From Christensenella sp. UBA4636 (lineage in GTDB: Bacteria > Bacillota > Clostridia > Christensenellales > Borkfalkiaceae), in the NCBI GenBank assembly GCA_002405915.1, contig DHMS01000033.1:54798-107988 (forward strand): a DNA stretch of 53,191 nucleotides, in the 5' to 3' direction. Below are positions 17,498 to 25,810 of the stretch, one piece after another. The notes below the pieces were generated by a model. The model saw nothing but the letters and a program-made list of their open reading frames with translations. It was not told the origin of the DNA and ran no database searches. The position numbers and the translations under genes are program-made. Every line of letters begins with the position of its first letter. Positions within the stretch are counted from its first letter, which is position 1.

Positions 17498-17533
17498 GCA
17501 GAACGCCTTCCTTGTTACGGGAAGGCTTCCTGC
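17498..17533 (-). terminator. Hairpin after the 1712-residue lipoprotein gene
   Basis: GCCTTCC (17505-17511) pairs with GGAAGGC (17520-17526), and GCAG/CTGC extends the stem after a 3x3 internal loop. It follows the stop codon by about 12 bases. There is no U-run on the minus strand, so it may be a weak or factor-dependent terminator, or an mRNA-stabilising hairpin. Confidence 0.45.
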
Positions 17534-17544
17534 TATATGTTATT

Positions 17545-20500
17545 TTAGCTGTTTGCTCTTGCGATTTCGGCGGTGCCGTCGTCGTTAAACTTGACGGTGT
17601 ACTGCTTTCCGCCCGCCGTTATGGTGTACGTCTTATTCGTCTCGTCGTAAGTTTGCTCTGTGATTAGATACATTACTTCGCCCGTATCATCATTACTGTA
17701 GAAGAGGAATATCGTATTATCGGCTTCGTTAAAGTCGACAAAGCGATTGACGTCTTTATTGTAAACCGTTTTCATTTCGATTATTTGCATCGTAACGGAA
17801 GTATACGAAGCGGGGCTGAGAACTATGTCGTTGTCGTTTCTGTCCTTGCTCATATACGCGTTGTCCGCGTCGACAAAGCCGAACTTATAGTAAACGGTCT
17901 TTGTAACGAGCTTGGTTTCCTCGTTTCTTTCTCTGTAAATACCGTAGTAAGAACCTTCCACGTTAGCTATTTCACTGAAAGAAATCGCGGTTTCGCCATT
18001 CTTAAGCGTAATAATGAACACCGAACCGGGTACGTAGTTCTGAGAATAATCGGAAGCGATTATCTTTTCAACTTCTGCAACATATCCGCCCTCATAAGTG
18101 AATGTTTGAACTCTCGTTAAAGCTACGATAACGTAGCCATATAACCCGAAAGCGGAATGACCTTGGTAAGCAAAGTGCAAACGATAGGTATAACCATCGG
18201 TACCTTCCATTTCTACATAGCGAGTACCTGTCGTCGCGTTAACCGCGTAATCGGCATCCGTGAAACCGGTGAACATATTACCATTCAAATCATATAGCGC
18301 GGCGGATTCACCGAGAATAGCGGTAAAGCTGTCGCTTACGGTATCGCCTTTTTCGTCGTAAACGATTTTGTTTGTAAGCGTACCGTAAGTATTCGGCATG
18401 CTCGCGGCTACGCTTGCGCCGAACCATGTGTAAACGGTGTAATAAAAATCGAGATAGTTATACGCAAAGTATCTATACGCATACGACAAACCGGTGACGT
18501 CATACTTACTCAAGCTATTGTAATTTTTATCCACACCAAGGTAAGACAAATCTATATCGACACGGTAGTAACCTATCGTAAGATAAGTTTCGTATTCACC
18601 CGTTCCTTTGCCTTCTTCATCTTCGATTTCGGCACGAGTTACGTAGCAGTTATAAGTATTACCGCCTATAACAACTGTGCCGCGAACGGTGAATTCCATA
18701 CCGCCGCCCGGAGTGAAGCTTAAACGTTCAAACGGCTTTTTACCGATAGACTGGCTAACAAGAACAGGATATTTTTCTTTATTTTCTTCTACCCTGTTGA
18801 ATTCTATATTCCAACCGTCTGCGTAATGGTAAGTTTTTCCGCCGTAAGTTTTCGCAGTTCCGTTTTCTTTTATATCGTCTAATTCATCTGCCTTGCAGAA
18901 GAGTTCTTTGAAATAACCGTAAGCGTTAGGAGTTTCATTATCTTTAGCTACACGATAAACTATATAGTTGCCTTCTTCATCGATTTCGTAATAATATCTC
19001 GTATCACCGTTGAATATGGCAAAGCCGTGTTCCGAAAATCTTAACGATTCAAGTTTGTCGGTATAGAAAGATATATCGTAAAGTTTTGTAGCCTCGATCG
19101 TAGCATTTTCTACATCGTAGTAGTAAGTGCAAGCGTCGGTAGCGTCGTCGTTGACATAATAAACGAGTTCGTCGCTTACTATAACGTATTTACCCGTCTG
19201 CTTAACGCCCGTGGTAAGATACTTAACGGCGTTGCCCGCGTCGTCGAAAGTAATGACGGTGAAGTCTTCAGGATTGACAAACGTCAACGCGACTTTATCG
19301 TACAACTTAACGAACGTAAGGTAAGAACCTGCGGTCGTGGTGTAGATAGAGAGTTTACCGGTGATAGTTACCGTTTCCGCAGCGGATTTTTTGTAAGTGA
19401 TTACGATATTGCCGTCCGAATTTTTAACGTAGGAGCCGTTTACGTCGATATTGACGTCTTTATAAATTATATAGCCGTCCTCGTCAACCTGTTGATTGCC
19501 TTGTTCGTCAAGGTCGGGTTCGCGAGTGTAAACTCTGACTTTACTATAACCGTCGAATTCGAAATAAAGGTTTTCGGCATTCTGGTTATCCATGTAAACT
19601 CTATTGCCGTACTCTAATCCGCGAATGGTGAACGTTTCGCCGCTTATATCGAAATAACGATAAGTTCTCGTTCCGTCATCGTTCGTTATAGTAAGTCTTA
19701 CGACGTTAGCTTCGATAAACAAGTAGCTGCCGTCTAACTTTTTGCCTGCCGCGTCGGTGTATTCGGCTCTGTAGCCGAAACCGTCGAGCGTGAGAACGCC
19801 GTCGTCGCCGAGGTAGTCGTTTCTGCCGTCCGTTTCGCCGTTATACTTGGAGAAGTACGCGACGGAGGACGAATAAAGAAGAATGAAATCGAACTTAGTA
19901 TTTCCTGTCGTAGCGGTGAATTGTTGAACGTCTACGTTAGAAACATCCGACTTATAACCCGCCGCGGCTACTCTGCCCGCTAAGTTGAGTTCATACGCGG
20001 TTTTTTCCGTCGTGCTGTTTTCGGCTTCGATAATGTAAGTTGCGCCACCCTTGCCGTCAAACATTAAATACTCTTTGGCGTTGGTTTCACCCGTTTCGGA
20101 ATAAGCGTACGCTCTATAAGGAGCGTAATCGAGCTTAATAAAGGTTTCAGCGGTATCGTCAAGCTCGAAATAGGCTTCTTCGTCGTCAAAAGTTACGACG
20201 TAAAGACCGTAAGTGGTGTTTAGCTTGTAAGTACCGACAGTCGTATCGGAACCGGAAGTGTAGAAGAAGAATCCGCCGTAAACGACTACTTTAGCCGTAC
20301 CGGAAGTGTATTCCTTTTTTCGCCCCGTCAAGTCTTCGATGTCGTTGTTCTTTTTTACGTAAGAATCGAAGTAAAGAAACCCGTCTTGTTCGTGAGCAAC
20401 GAAAGATTTAATATCCTTTACATCGGGAACGTTTTCTGTGAATATTTCTTCCTCAATCGTATAATACTTTGCCGCTTCGTACAAAATTCTGTCTTCGGTA

Positions 20501-22683
20501 ACAGTGTAAGTACCGGTAGAAGCAACTACATACAAGCCCGTTTTTGTGTAAGCGTAAAGCGTTGCTTCACCTACCGCCGTATCGTTTACAACGAGGAGCG
20601 GAAGCTTATATTTACCATTCTCGTTCGAATATCTATATTCGGCATAGTCTTTGGCTTTTTGCTCGAAAATATAGCTTGTTTTTCTGTCGCCGTCAGTTTC
20701 TATTGTAGTTGAAGTAAGACGGAATGTATAGACGTTATTCGTCGCGGAATCGACAAACACAGCGATATTTCCGCCGAGAACCGATTCACCGGTAACACGA
20801 TAAAGACCTTCCATGACGGTAGTTCCGTCGTCGAAAGTTGCATTGAACGTGCCGTCAAGCGAAAGCTTTTTATCACCGGAAACGTAATCGTGTAAGTACG
20901 AAGTATTAAGGACCGCGTAACCTTTTACGGTTGTTCCGCCGATATCTTTTTCAAGGATTTTGAGCATCCCCGCAGAACGACCGGCAGAAGTAGAAAGGTT
21001 GATGTATTCACCGTCTACTACGTAAGTATACGTTATTTTTTCAATTTCTCCGGTGGTGGAGTTAACGTTGTTATATATAGCCGTACTGAAGCCGTTGAGT
21101 TTTACTTCGTAATAACCATTCCTAAAATAACCGATTTCTGTATCGGACGCAAAAGCAAAACGAACGATAGAACCGTAAGCATACTCTTCCTCGCTTCTTG
21201 CCGTGAACACAGGTAAATCTCCGTCCGAAGTAGCGGCTTCACCCGTAATAAACGTGAGCGTTTCGCCAACCATTTCGCCTTCGGTGAAAGTAGCGACATA
21301 GTACTCCATGCCGAATTCTTCGTCTTCGACGATAACGTAATCGCCTTTGCCTTTTACGGTAACTTTACCGTCTTTTTCCGTAACGGAATAAGTAAGTCCG
21401 TTATATGCGTTGAAAATTAGCGATACATTTTTATCTATCGAATTACTAAGTCTTCTGTCGTATTGATAAAAGATAGAGTTATCCCTATCAAGGTCTTGGT
21501 AGACATACATATTGCCGACGATCTTGCCGGAATAAGTCGTCTTTTCCGTTCTGAAACTAAATCTCGAGCCATCGGAAAGAACATTACCCTTAAAGAACTT
21601 TCCGCCACGTTCGATATAAACGACAGACTCATCGGAAGAAAGACGATAAACGACGTCATCTCCGCCGAACATATTAGTATAACCTTCTACCCATACGCCG
21701 TATAAAATTAAGTCGCTGTCAATTTCTAACTGAGCAGGCTCTTTAACTTCACCATCGTGATTGAACACAACGCCGTCAAGGTCGAAAAAGTTAGTAGCAT
21801 ACTTAACTTCGCCACCCTTTTCCGTAGCCCAACCGATGAGCACATAACCGTTACACTTAACGTTTTTGGCTTCGACGTACTTGGTCTGTCCGTATTTGAG
21901 AGTATCGGTGATGTCCGAACCTTCGGAACCGTCGGGGTATTCGGGACGATAGGTTATTTCTATGGTCTTTCTGTTAAAGTAAATCTTATAAACATTTTCG
22001 CTTGCGTTCGCCGTAAGGTCTTTTTTGACTACTTCGTCCGCATTAGTCGTCTTTACAAAACCGGTTTCCGTATAAGACGGAGCGTAATTTTTCTGAATGT
22101 AGTCGTAGCCCTTTACGTTTTCGGCTTTCTTTTCGTAACCCGTGCCGTCAAGCTTTTCAAGGTATACTTCGATAGTGTAACCGACCTTGTAGTCGGCTTT
22201 TACGGTCTGCCCGTCGGCGGCTTTGGTGGAAGAAGTCACTTCCTTATCGTCAAGGAGCCATCTGCCGAACTCAAAGCCCGATTTAGTCGGGGTTACGCCT
22301 TTAAGCCCGTCGAGAAGCGACGAGCCGACTTTAACGTACACGTCGCCCGCGGAAGCGGAGCCGCCGTCAAGGTCGAGCGTGATTTTTGCAAGTTTTTCCC
22401 ATTTAGCGTAATATTTAACGTTTGCCGTCGGTTTAACGGTGGTAACGGCGTTGCCGGTATAGTCGGCGTTTTCGTACCAGCCGAGGAATTCGTAACCGGT
22501 CGCGGATGCGGTGGGAAGAGTATACTCTTTATCCTTATCTACTTTTACGCTTTCGACTGCGACTACGTCGTCCGTTTCAAACGAAATTTCGACCTGTCCG
22601 CCCGTGCAAGATACCGCAAATGCCGCAAATACGACGCAAAGAATAGTCATTATCGCGACGGTTATCTTTTTTGTAACGTTCAT
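17545..22683 (-). CDS. Large surface lipoprotein of beta repeats with N-terminal InlB-like modules
   Basis: The 1712-residue product has a lipoprotein signal ending AVSC (Cys about 26). Two to three InlB-like modules follow (GYEFLGWYENADYTG ... YYAKW, then up to about 340). The rest, about 1350 residues, is made of degenerate beta modules of roughly 80-110 residues. Recurring cores include LTLDGFG, LMFDGKGGA, FEFDGY and ITFDDAGNA, followed by a G-x-Y strand and a Thr/Val-rich strand. I know no named family for this module. There is no C-terminal anchor. It is the last gene of the run that starts with the MoxR cluster; AAAGGAGC precedes ATG 22683. It is probably a long fibre-like surface protein (inference). 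Confidence 0.8.
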   Translation of the reverse strand: MNVTKKITVAIMTILCVVFAAFAVSCTGGQVEISFETDDVVAVESVKVDKDKEYTLPTASATGYEFLGWYENADYTGNAVTTVKPTANVKYYAKWEKLAKITLDLDGGSASAGDVYVKVGSSLLDGLKGVTPTKSGFEFGRWLLDDKEVTSSTKAADGQTVKADYKVGYTIEVYLEKLDGTGYEKKAENVKGYDYIQKNYAPSYTETGFVKTTNADEVVKKDLTANASENVYKIYFNRKTIEITYRPEYPDGSEGSDITDTLKYGQTKYVEAKNVKCNGYVLIGWATEKGGEVKYATNFFDLDGVVFNHDGEVKEPAQLEIDSDLILYGVWVEGYTNMFGGDDVVYRLSSDESVVYIERGGKFFKGNVLSDGSRFSFRTEKTTYSGKIVGNMYVYQDLDRDNSIFYQYDRRLSNSIDKNVSLIFNAYNGLTYSVTEKDGKVTVKGKGDYVIVEDEEFGMEYYVATFTEGEMVGETLTFITGEAATSDGDLPVFTARSEEEYAYGSIVRFAFASDTEIGYFRNGYYEVKLNGFSTAIYNNVNSTTGEIEKITYTYVVDGEYINLSTSAGRSAGMLKILEKDIGGTTVKGYAVLNTSYLHDYVSGDKKLSLDGTFNATFDDGTTVMEGLYRVTGESVLGGNIAVFVDSATNNVYTFRLTSTTIETDGDRKTSYIFEQKAKDYAEYRYSNENGKYKLPLLVVNDTAVGEATLYAYTKTGLYVVASTGTYTVTEDRILYEAAKYYTIEEEIFTENVPDVKDIKSFVAHEQDGFLYFDSYVKKNNDIEDLTGRKKEYTSGTAKVVVYGGFFFYTSGSDTTVGTYKLNTTYGLYVVTFDDEEAYFELDDTAETFIKLDYAPYRAYAYSETGETNAKEYLMFDGKGGATYIIEAENSTTEKTAYELNLAGRVAAAGYKSDVSNVDVQQFTATTGNTKFDFILLYSSSVAYFSKYNGETDGRNDYLGDDGVLTLDGFGYRAEYTDAAGKKLDGSYLFIEANVVRLTITNDDGTRTYRYFDISGETFTIRGLEYGNRVYMDNQNAENLYFEFDGYSKVRVYTREPDLDEQGNQQVDEDGYIIYKDVNIDVNGSYVKNSDGNIVITYKKSAAETVTITGKLSIYTTTAGSYLTFVKLYDKVALTFVNPEDFTVITFDDAGNAVKYLTTGVKQTGKYVIVSDELVYYVNDDATDACTYYYDVENATIEATKLYDISFYTDKLESLRFSEHGFAIFNGDTRYYYEIDEEGNYIVYRVAKDNETPNAYGYFKELFCKADELDDIKENGTAKTYGGKTYHYADGWNIEFNRVEENKEKYPVLVSQSIGKKPFERLSFTPGGGMEFTVRGTVVIGGNTYNCYVTRAEIEDEEGKGTGEYETYLTIGYYRVDIDLSYLGVDKNYNSLSKYDVTGLSYAYRYFAYNYLDFYYTVYTWFGASVAASMPNTYGTLTNKIVYDEKGDTVSDSFTAILGESAALYDLNGNMFTGFTDADYAVNATTGTRYVEMEGTDGYTYRLHFAYQGHSAFGLYGYVIVALTRVQTFTYEGGYVAEVEKIIASDYSQNYVPGSVFIITLKNGETAISFSEIANVEGSYYGIYRERNEETKLVTKTVYYKFGFVDADNAYMSKDRNDNDIVLSPASYTSVTMQIIEMKTVYNKDVNRFVDFNEADNTIFLFYSNDDTGEVMYLITEQTYDETNKTYTITAGGKQYTVKFNDDGTAEIARANS

Positions 22684-22712
22684 GTTTAAAGCTCCTTTTG
22701 TTTATACAATAT

Positions 22713-22726
22713 CCGTAATTTTACGG
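22713..22726. repeat. Perfect 14-bp palindrome in the spacer between two lipoprotein genes
   Basis: CCGTAATTTTACGG sits in the 55-base spacer, between the stop of the LRR lipoprotein and the ribosome binding site of the next gene. There is no U-run, so an intra-operon RNA hairpin or a protein-binding palindrome is more likely than a terminator. Confidence 0.4.
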
Positions 22727-22738
22727 TATTAAATTATT

Positions 22739-25700
22739 TTAGTTTAACTGCCAAACGGTGTAAAGCGTAGTGCCGTTTGGCGCGTTCGCTACTTCTTGCG
22801 CCGTATAATCCGCAGTAAGCGAACCATACGCCGACGACCACCCAAGGAAAGTATAACCTTTTCTCACAGGTGCGCTAATACCGTTTAAAGCGTTAGGATT
22901 AGATATAGAAGTTGCCGTTCTCACAAAAGATACGACGTATGAACCGTCCTCGGATAGCGAGCACCCCCAAATAACGGGACGATACGAAGAGTTCCAGTAT
23001 TTATCCCAACCATTCGGTTTTTCGGTAGCGTCGGTATAGAAAGTAGCTTTGCCGTACCCATAGAAAGAATGTGCGCCGATAGTTGAAATATCCTTATAAA
23101 TCAACACCTGCGTTATATCGGAAGTAGTAACGGGCTTTTCTTCTTCGGTATTTGAAGAACTCGACGAAGATTCTTCTGACGAAGACTGTTCGGAAGAATC
23201 CTCCGTAGAGCTATCTTCCGTATTTTTATCGTCGGATTTGTTGTCGTCCTTTACTTCTTGTAAAACAAGGTAACTGAATGCAAATTTACCTATCGATTTC
23301 AAACTTCTCGGTAAAACTAATTCGCTTGCCGCATTCATACGGAAAAACGCATAGTTTTCTATATTTTCAACGCCTTCGGCAAGGGAAAGATTTCTAAGCG
23401 ATTCGCAACCCGAGAAAGCTCTCGTTCCTATAGTCTTGATAGACGCAGGGATAATTACCGTTTCAACCGCTTTACAATTTGCAAAGGTGTAATCGGCTAT
23501 TTTTTCAAGAGAGGAGTTGCCGTCTTTATCCGTAGCAAATTCAATTCTCTTCAAAGCGGTGTTATTACAAAACGCTCTCTGACCAACGGAAGAAACCGTA
23601 CTCGGAATAGTAATTTGCTCTAAAGCCGTTGCGTTATAGAAGGCTTTTTCGCCTATCGTTTTAAGACCTTCGTTAAGTTCAAGCTCGCTAAGCGATATAC
23701 AACCATAGAACGCAAAATCAGAAATTGTTTCGATTTCCGTATCGGTTATAGAAACGTTAATAAGAGACGTGCATTTATAGAACGCCGAACGCCCTATTTT
23801 TTTCAATCTTGACGGGAATGTTACAGATTGAAGCGCAGAACATTTATAAAAAGCATAATCGTCAATAATGTCTATATCGTTATTAAACGTTACGCCCGCA
23901 AGCTTTTCGCATTGATAAAATGCAGCTTTTCCTACGTATTTTACTTCGGAAGCATTCAATGTAACAATACTGTTCGCTCCGTAAAAAGCGTAGTCCGCAA
24001 TACCTATCGTTCCCTCTTTTATACTAACAAGCAGACTTGCGTTCGACGTTGCGCCGACAACCCATTTACCCGCGTAAATAAGTCCGGAGTCGTCCGGGTT
24101 ATTCCACATCGACGTATTGTAAAAAGCATACGCGCCTATCGAAGTAACGGAATCAGGTATAAAAGACGTCGACTCGCTTCCGGCTAAAGCTTTACAGCCG
24201 GCGAAGGCGTATTCGCCTATAGTTTCAAGTTTATTCGAAAGAGAGACTCTCGAAAGTATAGAACAATTCCTAAACGCGGAATTTCCTATCGCAACAAGCA
24301 ACCCGCGTGTTGCAGAAGACGCCGATATTCTCGTAAGTTTTTTAGCTCCGCAAAAGGCGTAATTACCTATATATTTAAGCGACGCGGGAATATAAAACTT
24401 TTCTATCTTGTTGGGCAAATTCTTTTCATCGTAAGTATAGAATACTCTATCGGCTATGCCTACAACGTCGCTTTTCAAAAATGCGGAAGCTTCGGTTGAA
24501 GAAGTATTTCCCGTAATAGCAACAAACGAGAACACATCGTTCGATATACCGACAAGCCATTTATCGGCATAAATGTAAGCGTCATTTTTTTCTTGAGCCG
24601 ATTTATAAAAAGCGGTATTTTTAAAAGCAGCTTCGCCGACATGCTTAACTGTATCCGGTAATATTATATTGGAAAGTGCGGAACAATCAAGGAAAGCCTT
24701 GTCACCGATGTCGGTTACGCCTTCCGGCAATGAAAGCGCGGTTATCGAAGTGCAAAGTTCGAAAGCATTGTTACCGATAACCGAAAGCGAATTTTCCGAG
24801 GCAAAAATTATTTCCGAAAGTAAAGTATTGCTTGCGAACGCACTCGCGCCGATGGAAGCAAGAGATGAGCCGAAAGCAATCTTTCTGAGTCCCGTCGCGG
24901 TACCGCCTTCCGTATTATCGTAACAAGCCGAGAAGGCAAATTCACCGATATCGGTAACAGTCGAAGGCAGTGTTATCGCACCAAGAGAATAACAACTAAC
25001 AAATGCGGACGGTCCTATCGTTTCCAACCCCTCGGGTAGAGAGATGTCAGAAAGAGAATTGCAATAAGCAAACGTGAGTTCTTCGATACTTTTCACCTTA
25101 GACGGAATAGTTATCGAAGTAAGCGAACGACAAGCCTGAAAAGCCTTTGTTCCAATAGAAGTAACAGATTCCGGAAGAGAAACCGACACGAGGTTAGGAC
25201 AATTGTAAAATGCGTAGTCGCCTATACTTTCAATCGTCTGACCGGTAATTTCCACTTTTTCTATTCTCGTACTACCGCGGAACGCGCCCGAATCTATCAT
25301 CGTAACGGGTTTGTTCCTAAAAACGTCCGACACCTCAAAAGTGCCGCTCGCCGTACCCGCGCGGGTAAGCTTATATTCGGTTTTGTTGTTGATAAGCGTA
25401 TAAATGCAGCCGTTTTCCTTGTCTTTATGAAATTCCGTGATTTCCGACCAATTAGAATCGGTACCTCCGCTAACGGAAGCAATTGCTTTTACTCTGATTT
25501 CGTAATCGCCTTCCGAAAGCCTTGAGAGAGAAAAACTTGCTTTTCTTGATTTCTGCTCGTCGGCTTTTTCGTCTGAATTAACGTTTTTTATTTCTATAAC
25601 GTAACTTCTCGCTTTATCGACAGACATCCATGTTAAAGTCAAATCGTCGTCGATATTAAAGCTCGTCGGTGCCGCAAGGCGGGTAGAAGAGCAAGCGACG

Positions 25701-25759
25701 GCAAGACATGCCGAAATAATCGCAAGCGCAATCAATGCAATGTATTTTATTTTTTTCAT
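22739..25759 (-). CDS. BspA-type leucine-rich-repeat surface lipoprotein
   Basis: The 1006-residue product has a type II signal peptide with lipobox AVAC (Cys about 23), an Fn3-like domain (about 30-115) and about 30 BspA/LRR_5 repeats from about 135 to 835. The repeats follow the pattern of a conserved IGxxAFxxC core and ITIPSxVxxI. A Ser/Glu/Asp-rich low-complexity linker (about 838-880) interrupts the last repeats. The C-terminus is an InlB-like module (GYTFLGWSS ... TLYTVW). Such proteins usually bind host matrix or other cells; that function is not shown here. It follows the second vWA gene by 51 bases and looks co-transcribed with the MoxR cluster. Confidence 0.87.
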   Translation of the reverse strand: MKKIKYIALIALAIISACLAVACSSTRLAAPTSFNIDDDLTLTWMSVDKARSYVIEIKNVNSDEKADEQKSRKASFSLSRLSEGDYEIRVKAIASVSGGTDSNWSEITEFHKDKENGCIYTLINNKTEYKLTRAGTASGTFEVSDVFRNKPVTMIDSGAFRGSTRIEKVEITGQTIESIGDYAFYNCPNLVSVSLPESVTSIGTKAFQACRSLTSITIPSKVKSIEELTFAYCNSLSDISLPEGLETIGPSAFVSCYSLGAITLPSTVTDIGEFAFSACYDNTEGGTATGLRKIAFGSSLASIGASAFASNTLLSEIIFASENSLSVIGNNAFELCTSITALSLPEGVTDIGDKAFLDCSALSNIILPDTVKHVGEAAFKNTAFYKSAQEKNDAYIYADKWLVGISNDVFSFVAITGNTSSTEASAFLKSDVVGIADRVFYTYDEKNLPNKIEKFYIPASLKYIGNYAFCGAKKLTRISASSATRGLLVAIGNSAFRNCSILSRVSLSNKLETIGEYAFAGCKALAGSESTSFIPDSVTSIGAYAFYNTSMWNNPDDSGLIYAGKWVVGATSNASLLVSIKEGTIGIADYAFYGANSIVTLNASEVKYVGKAAFYQCEKLAGVTFNNDIDIIDDYAFYKCSALQSVTFPSRLKKIGRSAFYKCTSLINVSITDTEIETISDFAFYGCISLSELELNEGLKTIGEKAFYNATALEQITIPSTVSSVGQRAFCNNTALKRIEFATDKDGNSSLEKIADYTFANCKAVETVIIPASIKTIGTRAFSGCESLRNLSLAEGVENIENYAFFRMNAASELVLPRSLKSIGKFAFSYLVLQEVKDDNKSDDKNTEDSSTEDSSEQSSSEESSSSSSNTEEEKPVTTSDITQVLIYKDISTIGAHSFYGYGKATFYTDATEKPNGWDKYWNSSYRPVIWGCSLSEDGSYVVSFVRTATSISNPNALNGISAPVRKGYTFLGWSSAYGSLTADYTAQEVANAPNGTTLYTVWQLN

Positions 25760-25810
25760 TTTATCACCCGTCCTTTAATTCCAAACGAAGGATATTTGCC
25801 GTTATGGAAT

